DNA from: Mesaphorura yosii
Taxonomy: Eukaryota > Arthropoda > Collembola > Poduromorpha > Tullbergiidae
DNA: 64,000 nucleotides
NCBI GenBank assembly: GCA_009869945.1
Contig: WIXG01000033.1
Span: 186,001 to 250,000, forward strand
Direction of reading: 5' to 3'
How positions within the stretch are numbered: the stretch's first letter is position 1; the number at the start of each line of letters is the position of its first letter. The notes below the pieces were generated by a model that was given only the letters and a program-made list of their open reading frames with translations, was not told the origin of the DNA and searched no databases. This document shows positions 26,401 through 39,800 of this stretch, piece after piece. Both the position numbers and the translations under genes were made by a program.

Positions 26401-29400
26401 AAGAAAGGCTTCACAATGATTAAGTATCACCTTCAGAAAAATATGCATCTAGAACACGGCACAAGCTTCAAGCTTGGTCGGTCGAGAACCGACACTATAG
26501 ACAGACAGAGCACAAGGACATTTAGATACTCAAATCCATATAGCATAGCAGTATAGTATGGCACCGGTACCGATCCTGATGTGATTTGTACTTTTTTTGC
26601 ATTCCGAACCATGAACACTGACAGATTGCACTTCTGACTTCTCTGACAACGAGTCTACGAGTTCCATGCATACATAAGCCAAGTATGGCGCTGGCATGAA
26701 GCCGGAGCTGAAGCGCTGTCTGGTCCTCCGGTAGGCAAGACGCATGGTAAAAATATGATTGGTCGTACGTCATTTGCAGCCCCAGGGAAAGGTGAGTGAA
26801 TAAGTCCAGCCAGCATTCCCAGCATGGGAGCCAATTCATGAAATTGGAAACCCGAGTGGAACAATTTACTATTTTATTACAGTCGCCCGTCGTCCCTGCA
26901 AAAACGCAAACGCTGTGAATCAAAACTTCTTGAGCCGGTCGTCCATTCATTTGAACGATACCATTTTGTTATGCATAATAGTGACCGTGATGGCGACATC
27001 GCTGACAGGGTAAGAACGGTAAGTAAATGGACTGGACTAAAATTGGCCAGGCGAAAGCAAATATTGACTAAACTGAAGCAGTAAGCAGAGCTGAGCATTG
27101 TGCCACAGCCACGTCCTTTAATCATTGAATGAATTAGAATTACGGGAGGTCTTGTCCTTATCATTCAAAATGATAGAGACAGTAATCTGAATTAATAAAT
27201 TACAAGCCCTTTGCTTTGAACTCGACAAATTTCGAATCAATCAATCAATAGCGACCTAATCCTATCTACCGGCTTACGCATACTCATTATCATTAGCAAG
27301 AATTCAATTTGGATTTATCATGCACACAAGTTGAGAACAGTTTTGCCATATTTTCTTATCTCAGTTGAAATAACCCGGGCGCGGCGGAAGTGAAAGCAAA
27401 AGCGAAAGCAATATTGATGAAAAAATTCAAAGGAAGGCATTAAAAGCTGTACTAAAAGCACTAATACATAATTTCTCGGGTGAAAAGATGCTACCTCTTC
27501 TGCAAAATGGATCCCATTTGGAAGGCTTCACCATAACAACTCGGGCCAAATGAGAAAGTTATTCCGTAGGAGTTATCTGACGAGGTCAGTCAATAACACT
27601 GCACCGGCAGCCTTCGCAGCAGCAAAGGTTGGACGCGAACTTTTTTGTTCTCGGCTACATCAGGAAATCAGACTCGTGTTGGTCGTGGAAGGAGTTCGAG
27701 TTTCTCAGTCTCAAGAAGTAAACACTTCACGTCACTGAACAATGTCTATGCATGGGTTGAGTAGAAATGCGCCAAAATGGACAAAAGAACTAATCAAGAA
27801 TAGAGAAACATGCCGATATAAATGCGGAGCAGCAATTTATTTCTGTATAGCACATATTTTGCCCGTCAACGCAAATAAACCAATAGCACAACGGACAGAA
27901 AGTCCGATACAACACAGGCGCACGCAGGAATTCGAGCGCGAGGTAAAATTCATCATGTGAAGGACGTTGCACGGTGGAGGAGCATTCTTTAATTAAAGGC
28001 TAAAGGTACCGAGAAAAGAAAATAACTTCCGAGGCCAAGCATTTTCTCTTATCGTAAAGTAACGTGTCCATTTCGCATTGCCGAAAGAGGAAATCAGAGG
28101 CAGAATTACTACGTGTGCATTGGCCTCACCTTGAATTATCGTTCTTCATTCAAGACCATTTTAATTTGCTTTGGTTGCAATGCCCTGAATTTAAAACCAA
28201 AAGTTGCCCTTTCTCTATTGCGACTGCGATAAGACGAGCATAATGACACATTTCTTGTAACGAATCCGCTAATTTAGTTTCAGGTTTATGAAAATGAGAC
28301 GAAGATGATGACGATGACAGGGAATGGAAAGCAAAAGCGCCATGAAACGGAACAATGGAGAGTACATTTCATCACTGTCAGATTCATAATAAATTCACGT
28401 CTTACTCTTCACATGCCATGCAACAGAGTATCTTCTCTTGTCCTGTCTTGTCATGCCAGCGCTGTTGCTGGCTGTCACAGGAAGATAATAATATCTTATC
28501 AGATTACATGAAAACCGCACGTGTTTGTTGTAAAAAAATGTCAGCACTGGTGAGGCCACGGCCAAAGTACCCGTATACGTACGGTGTACATAATAATACG
28601 CTGCTGTCGCACATGTTAACGTAATTATAGCATTCAGATCCCGTAAAGCAGTATGCCGATGCCAGTACAAGAACTCGCGGACGCGGAGTCGAACTTTCGA
28701 ACCGAAGACAGCAGCGATTGTCATTGCCAAAAGTGAATTGCCTGCCAAAATCATTAAATTTCTTTAAAATCTCTTCCATATGACATTACGACCATGACGC
28801 TGGCTGGCGGTGATAGCGAAATCACCTCATCAAGACTCATCCTATCAGGGTCTACCAGGACAGGAGAGCACTAGGATGCGCCGCGCCTGTACCAACGCCC
28901 GCCAAGCAGTGTCATGACATATGCAACACACATGCAATCCGTCTGCCATTTGGCACACACATAAGCGGTAGGACAAAGCAACCTATTCTTTGCAGTTAAC
29001 CGAATGGAACAATCCAAATCCAAAGCGTCTTATTTAATGAGATGATGAATGACGGACCGAACAGAGACACTGCACTACACTCTTTCAAAGCAAAGTCGAA
29101 TGTTAAATTATTAACCGCATTTCGGTCACAAGTTCTGACATACGAGAATTCGAGTATACTAACGGCGAAGAATGAAGAGCGAAGGAGACAGAAAGTCTGT
29201 GCAGTGCATTGCAATCGTAATACGATGGAGATTCTTATGGTGCTACGACGTAAACGCGTCTCACGCTAACATCTGACTACGACTCCAAATTTAATGGTCA
29301 CAAGGATCCAAAAATTGTTTTACTAGAAGGAGGTAATTAATTGGTCAAATCAAAATGCGTACCTTGTCAAATCCGGACCTCACGTCAGGAAACAAAGTAC

Positions 29401-32092
29401 ACTTAGGCGTAGCAGAACTCTTTGGCACACAGCATTACCGGACAAAAATCTTTAATAACTTGTGGAGTTTTCCTTTCGCAGTGAACTTGCACTTGGAACT
29501 GGCTATCAATTTGCAGTTGCACTTTTGTACTCTTACTATAAGAAACTTTATGGGCAAACGATGAGATCATTTCTGGGCTTCCTCGAAAATATTTTCCAAA
29601 AAACCTTTTATCTTTTACAAGTAAAGTCACAAGAGTGAAGAGTATACTCCTCAAATATGTGAGTAGAGTCAGCGGAGTGCACACGTGCAAGTGTCGCGTC
29701 GCAACTCACGAACTGGATTGACGATTGACCATTCACAACAAGAGACAAGAATTACAAATGTGAGTTTATCTGTCTCAATTTCCTGTCCGCATCCGGAACA
29801 CACTCATCGTGCTCGTGCTCTTGGGCTCATGCTTCCTCAAACTATGAGGAGCAAAAGTTATTCTGAAATTGATTATTTCCAAGCGGTGGCGGCGGCTCGT
29901 CTAATAAGAATGCGTCATACAATTGCACTTGCACTGTCTGTCTGCCTTACGATTTCCTAAGACAAGACCGACGACGCTTTGCGAAGGAAACAGCAAGAGA
30001 AACAGAAAGCAATCGTAAACTTTTGTCAGATGCACATTTGAGAAATTGGATTTGTTTCTACCTTTAATCCAATTCATATTCTCACTTGTTCTTATCACTG
30101 CACTGAGACTGTGAGACATGAAATCTCACATTTCAAAATCTAGTTTTAGTTTTCCACTTTCCGAGAAGTTTGCTGTTGAGAATTCACGATTCAGACTTCA
30201 CGTCGGCACGAGACGCGTCTCGTCTAGCCTCATTCCAATTTATACAATTTCTTGACTTCAGTTTCAGCGCAGCTCTACTTGAGATTGATTCTTGTCGTGT
30301 TAGACGCGAAGCGACTGAAATCGGCGTCCGTTTTTGTGTCTCATATCCTTTGGGCTCTAAGATTCTATTGAATTGCATACCGCTACAGGCATACGTTTAG
30401 GGTGGAAAGGTATGCCATGCCATGCCAAACCATTCTTTTCCCATTTGTGTACTTGCGCTCTGCCACATGGAACACGAACATGTACCCGGTTCTTCTAGTC
30501 AGCATGATTCTAGATGATAGCGTTCAGTGTAGTTCTAGCCGACCAGTAAAGTAAACTATTAGCGCTAGAACCCAAGCTAAAATCAAATGACTCATGCTCT
30601 CCACGCTCTCTCAATATACATTTCTCGGGAAGTGCTTTTACAAGTTTAGCCTTCGAATGCTAATAAATTTCACTTAAACACGAATAGTCGATGAAAGAGC
30701 TTTCTAATTTTCAGTGATGAACCACACAAAAGGAGCTTTCATCAAAGTTCTTGTTCTATTAGGACCCGATCACGCACCACCTGAAAAGAATCAGGTTTAT
30801 TATTTCGTTATCTCTTTGTGGCGGCAGTGCGGCGGTTGGCAGTTGGCAAGCGGTAGTCCCAATCAAATGGCAAATTCCTGAGCCGGCTCTTCACTAGTTA
30901 TTAGCTTAATAGCAGCACCGGTAATAATTCTTTCACCAAAGTAGATAACGACTTCCGCGAACGGGAATTATAGGAGAAAGAACTCGTTTGATTTCAGATG
31001 CACTCGTGGCTCTAATCCAATTGTTTACAAAGGTGTATTTCCACAATCAGAATAAATCCATTTCTTCTAGCCCATCATTTTTGTGCATCGCAATTTCCCA
31101 GAAAATAACATATTTCGGACCACGGGCCTTGGCGAATCATGAAATTGGAAATTGCCATCGTAATTTTCCAGAGTTTCCCGCAGAGCAAATGGAAATTGCA
31201 AAGCAAGACGAGAACGCATTTATGGCGATGGTGATAATAAGAACATTCAGCAAGCAAACGAAAATCTTTTAGACATAAGTCCACAAGGTGAAGATTCATA
31301 AACGTGAAGAGTATCTCATTACACATTACACCCGCACTTTTGCAAGTAAAGCTTAAGAGTGAGACTCATTCAGGTTGAGTGCCGGATGCGTAAAAGTATA
31401 TACGTAGTCACTTGAACTTTGGACTTCTCGAACTTTGTGAATGAGTCCAAGGACCCAGTCCACTTTCCAGAAAGTTTGCTAACAGCCTTCGTGACTTTCT
31501 TCAGACTAACATGCCAGACTTTGTCAAGAACTAAATTTACATTGTCTGGTCTGCAAAATCTTTGGTGTTGGATCAGCAAAATGCTAATTTCCGACAGAAC
31601 ACTCTCCCACAAGAGCGCGTATGGCAGTCTTTTACAGCGACTAAAAAGTCTAAAAGGTGCTGGGTCATAAATTGGGCATAAAATGGAGAAAGGACAAAGG
31701 CCTCGAATGGGAAGCCATCGAAAGGTTAAAGCGTCCCGGGGTTGAATACGCTCATATCTTCATGCCAGACACCAGACAGACAAAATGTAACCTTAAAACA
31801 AGGAAGTTATCTCGAAAGGAGTCATAAAATCAAAACCGAGTAGTACATCCAATTTAAAATCATGTTCATGAAGAGTCGGTCGTCAAATCAGCGCAGAACA
31901 GACTACGAGCATTGCCATTCATCGGATAGCTGGAAGTGGAAGTCAATGCCACCCGTCACCCAACTGCGAGATTCGGCATGACATGTCATGTGTTTTATGA
32001 CAATGAAAGCTTTCTCCGCGGATGCTGGCTGTCACCGATACGATAATAAAAGCAGATTTCAGGTTGGTTTTACTTAAAACCTTAAAGTCTAC
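20402..32092. other. 11.7-kb intron of the long PLEKHG5-like isoform
   Basis: I see no convincing gene. Open stretches at 23.2-23.5, 24.3-24.6, 25.0-25.1 and 26.5-26.9 kb (the last open in three minus-strand frames) have no recognisable domain or fitting splice phase. Confidence 0.55.
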
Positions 32093-32196
32093 CTTTCAAT
32101 TTCGGTGATACTGACTTGGCATATGCCATCTGAGAGCCACTTATCATCATGAACCGTCGGCACAAGGACGAAGCAACGGGTTCTTTCCTCGACTTG
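32093..32196 (-). CDS. PLEKHG5: probable upstream exon of the long PLEKHG5-like isoform
   Basis: The minus strand is open from an acceptor at CGCAAG into QVEERTRCFVLVPTVHDD, then KWLSDGICQVSITEIE, and a donor GAAAG|GTAGAC. It enters in phase 0, as the 32.7-kb exon requires, and leaves in phase 2, as the 20.3-kb exon (start 20401) requires. The peptide looks globular but I do not recognise it. The acceptor is poor in pyrimidines, and a second frame is open with acceptor TATCAG. Confidence 0.4.
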
Positions 32197-32669
32197 CTTG
32201 CGTGATTCTGATTCCAAAAGTCACTGATATTAATAGAAATCCTACATGCATTCGTGTTTATAAGTGGAAGTTGAAGGATGGACAATTATGCCAATAATGC
32301 TGAAATGTGAATCGATCACTGCACGTGGACATGAAACGCAGAAGAAATTGATTTATCATTCAGTTGTTCGTGAGCATGTCCAGAAAACGGAATTGATGGA
32401 TTGCGACGTACCCAACATGAAAGCACTGTTTACAAATATGAGGACAAAACAAAGCAACGTCGAATTACCACACCGCTGTACTATGACTATCGTGTTTATC
32501 TGTTTACTTTGCCAGAATTAATTCGATCATGACTATTTTGGGCACAACAATGCAGTTACACTTCCACAAATACACACTCTTTGCCAATGGTCAAGGGTCA
32601 AGACCTGAATGACATAAATAGCTTTGAGTGTTCAAAATGAATAGATAGTTTGAGGAACTGTTGTCTTAC

Positions 32670-32743
32670 CTGGCTAGACCTTCTTCCGGCCCCATTGGAG
32701 TACTGATGATGAATATTGTCCAGCCTTCCATTCCGCCCGTCAC
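32670..32743 (-). CDS. PLEKHG5: upstream exon of the long PLEKHG5-like isoform
   Basis: Acceptor GATTATAG and strong donor CAG|GTAAGA. One carried base from the 33.0-kb exon gives a frame reading GDGRNGRLDNIHHQYSNGAG. It ends in phase 0. The composition (Gly, Asn, Arg, His) is that of a disordered linker. Confidence 0.6.
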
Positions 32744-32834
32744 CTATAATCCAAAGTCAAAATCAGTTGTACAATTTATTGTACACCGAAGCAAAATTAT
32801 CATCCAAAACTCTATGAATTGCCTTCTAGCTCAC

Positions 32835-32945
32835 CGTGTGGGGACATTTCCGGAGGTAGCAAGTGTATGTTGGGATGAAGCGAGTACTGCTGCTGGTGCA
32901 GTTGCTGCTGCTGAAAGCAGGGTCCGCCCGGGTGACACACATGAG
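32835..32945 (-). CDS. PLEKHG5: upstream exon of the long PLEKHG5-like isoform, Gln/His-rich
   Basis: Acceptor CTTTGCAG and donor CACG|GTGAGC. With one base carried from the 36.7-kb exon it reads AHVCHPGGPCFQQQQLHQQQ, then SLHPNIHLLPPEMSPHG. A second frame is also open, but only this one fits the phases on both sides. It is a low-complexity region, possibly regulatory. Confidence 0.65.
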
Positions 32946-35900
32946 CTGCAAAGGCACAGAATTCAGAAACGTTAAATGGCTGCGTCCACAAGCTTCCTTC
33001 ACCAATACTTGGCTTACCCTGGACACATTGTTTCTTTTTAACTCTCACAACTGGGATCATTACGAAAGGATCAACTCATTAACTCGTATCAAGATACAAA
33101 TTCTGACTGACTGCGGGTGCACTTTCAAGATCAAGCGTAGTCAAAAATTTAAAGGACACGAAGCAAGCACTAAAAGGCACAATAGTAGAGCACAGTCAAT
33201 CCCAATAGTAAAAGTACCGTAAAACTGCAAACAGCGAACTGCAAAGATTGCTTAATTTAATTGTAATCGACTCAAAGGAAAGCCAGCGCAGCGGTAAAAC
33301 GTGACTGCGACTACACAGCAGTGGCAGCAGATGCTTGTGCTTAGCTTGTGAATTTGAGTAAATTATACAAAAAGATCACAGTATTTTATTTTCAGGTTAT
33401 GAAACTCGTCCGTCCCGTTCACCCTTCGTAAATTAAACAATAAAATTCGTTAAATTAAACTCTCTCAGTCTGTGACGAAGTGTGCGTACGGAATAAGTGA
33501 GTTTATTGACGACAATAGCGTACAGTACTGCATGTGAATATATTATTATGTACGCTGGGACTGGCTTTAACTCAAGAATAAAGTAAATACAATTACTCAA
33601 ACCGTATCATCGCAGTTAGCGTTCTCAAGATTAACAATCTTAAACAATGAGACGACTCCAAGCGTGTGGAGTTTAGTTCTTCATTCGCATTTGATTCGGC
33701 ACCTTTGAGCTTTTATTAGCTTCAAGAACGCTAAATGCACGATGTTGAAATCGGTTCTTCATGGGAGAAGTGACATCCCAGGTGATCCGTGAAGATTCGG
33801 CCCAGAGTTTAATGAATAATTGCTCGGAAGATTAGCTTGGACTAAAATGCACTTCAGCAATTACATATTTTACGGACACGAGGATAATTATCAAATTATG
33901 TTGAAACCCGCCTTAAATTCGCGGTCGTGACGTGCCTCCTCTCATGGCCGCATGGCACAAGAACGTGCGGGACGCGGGCATGAGGTGCGTCCTCCCACGA
34001 TTTTTGAAAGGAACACATTTCAGAACAATTCGTATCTTACTCCTTGATCATTAATCACCTCATCAAAAGATGAAGTTGAAGTCACAGACAGTTTGCATTG
34101 ATTAGCAAATTTAGTCGAGATCGTAAAAGGTCTTGAGTTCATGCAATTACAAATTTCAGTGGGTCATCTCACATCTGCGCTGGTCTATTCGAGCATTTAA
34201 ACCTTTTAAGAACTGCTTAACCGTTTCACGACAGATTCTGTAATATTGCGATAAAGATTCACATTTTGGAATGTTGAAACTTTACAACTTTACACGTAAT
34301 AAAAACTGAGCAAGATTTACAAACTATTTTAAGAATGAATGCGAAAAATCATACAAACTGCCATTCGGCCGACCACTCCGAGAACAAGCTCGTTAAATAC
34401 TCAACGTCAACGTCAACTTTCATTTTTCTTGTTAATCGACCACCATAATTTTGATCGCAGATGCTGCATTGTTATATAATGCCCCGCTGTCGTGGGCTGT
34501 TCTTGTTCTTGTGCAGTTGTAGTACAGTGCGAGGACGCGGACGCTGTAAAATATGAAGCATGTTTTCACTTCTGAATTTTAATTTCCCTGCCTGCGATGC
34601 GATAATGACAGTGTCATTATCATTACCATACTAAACGCTCGCATTACAGTTGTTATTACAGTGATTAGTGATTGTGATTATGAAATTATGAAACGGACGG
34701 TTATATCATCTTGTATGAGAAAGTTGGGGCTTGTACAGGTTCATCGACAATTGTTCGAGACAAGTGACCCCTGTCCGTTGTGCCCGTGTCCGCATCGTTT
34801 GTAAATTACTTCTCTGAACTCTGCGACTCAGTCTAGAATTTCTGGTCTTCAAAAATACGAGATGCGAGTCCGAATTCGATTGGAATTACGCAGTAAAAAT
34901 TCCACAGCTTCAAAAGTGCATGGCATGCATGCATGAACGCGTGAGGCGTGAGTAATGAAAATGAACCCATGCGGGTTTAATGCGAGACGCGAGAGCGAGA
35001 GACTGCGAGTTTTTGCACTGCACTCGGATGGCCAGCCGACGGGTTCAATATGCTCTTGAGTAAACATGACACATTGCATCTTTGCATCGCATTCTTGCGC
35101 GTTCTTGCGTAAAGAGGAAAGGAAATCTCAAGGTGAATTGGCGAACGGTAGTTCCATAAATCATAATCATGCATGTGTAATCAAATAATGCCCTCTCGCA
35201 GTTCAATTCGCATTCCACGCAACGCAACCGCATTCATAAACCTGAATTCAAGTTCTGAGACAATGGTAAGAATTTCCTCAAATTGCGAAACTGCGATATG
35301 CAAATGGTGAACGGCAGAGTGCAAAACAATAAAAGCATGCACGAGAGTAAAGGAATAAGTTGTCAATGCACATGCATGCGGAAAAGTTGCATGCAATCTT
35401 CGATTTTCGATTTTGTAAATCCCAATCGCGTTTCGCGTTTCGTTGGGCGTTTATGGCATGAAGTTGGTTTTGAATATTTTTTGCGAGGAAAATAACAAAA
35501 CGATCATAATTATGGTAATGGTGAAGTGGAGACGGTGCGATGCGATGATGAGCAGCGAACATTGAACTTGTTCATCATGTCAGTCAAGATACGTAACGCA
35601 TCTGCACGCGAGTTGCAGAGGCAGGCTGGGAAGGAACAGAGATTTGCATATTTGTTACTATAAACGAACGAAGCATGAGGAGGACGGCCCGAGATTTTCC
35701 GAAAAGAAAGAAGGAAGCGAAAAGAGAACAGAAGAAAAAAGCCACGCTACGCCAAACCACGCAAGAATGCCGAGATGAGAAAGAGAAAAAAGAGTCAACA
35801 ACAATATAATAGTCGTGTATCGTAAAAACTTGCCGTTTCATGTTCTGCTTCATAAACAGCTGACTGCATTGCATCTGCAAAATGCAGCAGGCAATCGTTA

Positions 35901-36730
35901 TCGTTCGGCATTCGGCAGTAAAAACCTCTCGGCTTGGCTGAAGCTGAATTCGCATTTGCACTCGCGCAATTCTTTCATTCTCATTCTTCTGCCGCTGCGT
36001 GCCGCGAACTGGAAATTATCGCTAATGACGACTTGCACCATAATTAAGATCCGAATTACAATTATTACAATGAAGCAGACGCGACCGCGACGGCTCTTCT
36101 GAGCTTGGTTTTTCTACCGTATGAACTCCGCTTGTATGATTGAATTTTGATTTGCACATTCCGTTCGTGAAATTAAAAGTGATCATTTCGCATTTCGAAA
36201 GTCAGGTAGGCGAAGACTGTTAATCACTCATTCTTTGGTCAAGCCAGGACAGGAACGACAACGGCGGCGGGTGACATGCAACAACAATGACAAATCATGC
36301 GTGCAATGCAGCGGCAAAAAGTGAATCAAAAGATGCGGAAGTATCTTACAGTTATTTATAAGCGTAAGATCTCAAGCCAAGTGTCTAAGTGTCTGTACTT
36401 CGAAGGGGTCTAGCCTAGCGAGAGTGGTTAAAGAATGTCATTTGATAACTAAAACAATAATTCTTTGTTTCAAGTTTTTTTGTAAGTATGTCATGATCAA
36501 TGTTCACGTTCACACGATTGTCTCCAAAACAGGACAGCAGGACAACCACGACGACAGAAAACTTCTATTGTGACTGCGATTGCAGTTACAGGTAGCAGGA
36601 GTCCTGACTTGGCTTGGCTTTGGCTTTGCTGACCATTAATAACATTTGTTATCAATTCAAACCAGGTATCGTGGTGCCAGCAAGCAAAAGCATAGGAGTA
36701 AGCATACTTGTGTTGTATGTAATTACTTAC

Positions 36731-36848
36731 CACGGTTTTTCAGTGGTTTTCTGCCACGACTGACCACAAACCCCGTTGACGCCGCGTCTGGAGGTCGAGC
36801 TACCCAGGGAAGATACCAACTGTCGTCTCGCATGACGTACCAATAAGC
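36731..36848 (-). CDS. PLEKHG5: upstream exon of the long PLEKHG5-like isoform, Trp/Tyr-rich
   Basis: Acceptor AATTGACAG and donor GTG|GTAAGT. It reads AYWYVMRDDSWYLPWVARPP, then ASTGFVVSRGRKPLKNR. It enters in phase 0 (matching the 47.9-kb exon) and leaves with one base (matching the 33.0-kb exon). A second frame is open but does not fit. The aromatic content is unusual for a linker; no family is recognised. Confidence 0.6.
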
Positions 36849-39800
36849 CTGTCAATTAAAAATAGACTCATTTTAACAATCATCTCATTATTGTGCACTA
36901 TCTTGCTGATACTGGGCAAAAAAGTGACAGCTGTAAAATAAATCATGCCAATTCAATTCAATGCCTTCGACGAGAAGACAAGATATGGGTTCAGGAAATG
37001 AGGGCCAGGGCAGAAACAAATTGCCAATTGCAGGCATTTAAGAACAATCATAAAAGATTCTTCCAAAAATGGAGTTGGTGACGGTTCCATTCCAGATGCT
37101 GGTTCTTCAACTCAACGCGAAATCCTGGATGAGGCCTTCATTGACGACGCTAGTTTATTTGATCATTTGTCTCATTTTCAGCTACAACACAATCAGTTAC
37201 ATTACGTCTAATGCACCGATTAGATTACGGCAAGAGTCCTCACTGAACTGCGTTAATTTATGTACAGAGAAATTAAAAATGAAAAATCGTGACTGCCCCT
37301 TTTACAGTCACGTCGAACGCGTCGTCATCTCATTAGTCCGCCTGCTCGCATTGCATTGCACTACATGCAAGTGGAAGTACTTCACCTTCAACGAGATTGT
37401 GTACTCAATGCAATGAACCACTGCAAGGTTGTATTTTGCATTCTATCCTGTCACTAATTGTATTATTCTGCTATTTGTTCTTGCATAATTATTTCGGAAA
37501 ATTAAGTACGTATACGCGTCTACAGCAGCACACAGCCAATGTGTACGCATGAACATGTACTGCTCTGCTCTGCACTTTTGAAAGTGGTTCTACTCATAAA
37601 TTAACAGAATAAAAGAAAATTTGAATGCATTCATAAACAAGAGCCGTAGCAAGAATTGACAGCTCGAAAGAAACCATCTCATTGAGCATAGAGCATAATT
37701 CAATAATAACAATCGTTAATTGCGTCTGTTGGGCTATTGTCCTAATTGTTGAATAGAGTAATTAATTTTAAAAAGATCAAGTACACATTAGGCTACCAGC
37801 ATACCCTGAGATGAATAATTGCTTGGACTCGACAGACTCGACTCGACTGCACTTGCAGTTTATTGCAATTACAGGCAGCAACCTTTCATATTGTCAATTG
37901 CTATTTTGTCAAGTGTTTATGCATTTGAACTGGTCACAGTCAGAGAGAGTCAAAAATTGACGTTTTTATAATGTGCTAAGTGTTAATGGCCATAGTTCGC
38001 AGTGCCGATGCACTGCGAGCACAATATGATACAAATACGCCGTGGAAGGGCTCTGCGATTGTGGCTTTTGAATGCTAATCACTTTAGCAAGCACTACAAA
38101 GCCTTGCCTTCGCCATTGTTAACAAGCTAATGACCCGTCCGCTCCGTTGTGCGGTCCGGCCGGGTTTTAGTTTCGTGCACGGAAATTATTTGTCACATTC
38201 ACAGTTACCGTTACTTTACTCGTGTACGCGTACGCATTTCTTACATAATGGATCTCATTTCTGAACTTCCTTCCTGCTGTCCGACAATCCGCCTCCGCGC
38301 CTGCCTGAGAAAATGACATGATCACGATTTGTACTTGTAACTCTTACTTTTACAAACATCCACGCACTGTCGTGTTGTGTCGTGAATTCGTGCACTCGTG
38401 TTTTCTATTATGAAAGCCCAGCCACTAATTAAGTTCTTTGACCACTCGTATTCATACGTGTCACACATGACAGCGACAAGACAGAGGAATGGCCATTAGT
38501 TATTACGTTTCTGTCCGCGTTGTGATGTGGTTGTGGCTGACTAAAACAAAAAACAGTTGGAATTTTTGACAAGGACAATGGCATCAAGTACGAGGAACAC
38601 ACATGCTGTACAATGCAAGACACTCCGGACGTGGACGCCCGAACGACCGACCGCGCCATGAGCCATGAGCTTTGTGCATGTATTATGTCAATAAAATTAA
38701 CCACATTATTGTTCTATGCAAAAATAATTTCGATTCATGACCGAGGTCCGCGGTCGTGTTTACCTCGCCCGTTTCTCAAGAGTCTGACTGAGAGCCCTGA
38801 GACAGAGCTTGAACGAATTTTAACCACGACCGCAAATGTACTCGTGGAATTTGAAATTGTATCATTGCAAATTGCAGTGCAGTGGAGTGCAGGGCAGTGG
38901 CGAGTGGCAAACATGATTTTTGGTTCCTATTTGCGAATTGCACAAGAAATTGAACTTGTTATTCAGCCAAAGCCAAACCTTGGAATGTCATTTAGACGTG
39001 CAGTTCATTGCATTGGAGGCAGGCATGCTTGTACAAAAGTGAACCACTTTCGCGTACTTGAAGGAAGGGTGGACGTGGACACAATTACAGCGAATTTTTA
39101 CACTTCATTGCATTTGAACTTCCAAATTCGTATAAATAATGAAAAATGAGTAATTGTAATTATACCAGTGCATGCCAGCGCACTGCACTAATGGAAGTGC
39201 AATGCCAGTGGTCACTCCTTCTCCACATGAACACGCCACGCCACGCGAGCATATGCGCACAACTTCCATGCATGCATTCTCGTCCTTAAAAGGAATTTGC
39301 GAGAGCGAAACAATGGACGTGCTTATTAAAGCATGAGGAGTATGGTCTGTAAATTACTGAGGAGTATATTAGGCCAGCAAATTAATTTCCGGTAGGGCCA
39401 GCGACCAGCAAACAAACTCTCAAGTCTTTGATCTTGGACTTGAATGCACGTAGAGATGTGAGTTATATGTATGGTTATGATTATGAATGCTCACCTGCGC
39501 TGCACACTGCAACGCGTAACGATGGAAATTGAAAGTGATTAATGCAGCAGGCACAAGCACAGACACTGATTACACTTCGGATAACACTTGAAAACTGAAA
39601 TTCGCATTCTTGTTCTTAGTTCGAGAATTCGTCCGTTCTCCGTTCGCAATGAGTTTAGTCATGGGCACAGCAGTCGCAAAATTCTTTTCTCACAATGCTG
39701 ACTTTCCATTGTCTGCTGCCGCATCGACATTGGCACCGGCATGGGAAGATTACGGATCCCAAGATCGCAAGCAACGCAACGCTTCTGATTCTGAACTCTT

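Noticed and set aside
26530-26870. Three overlapping minus-strand open frames
   Set aside because: None has convincing acceptor and donor sites in the phase needed by the host gene, and none matches a family.
31370-31670. Open frames on both strands
   Set aside because: Mirror-image openness without splice signals or recognisable product; likely chance.
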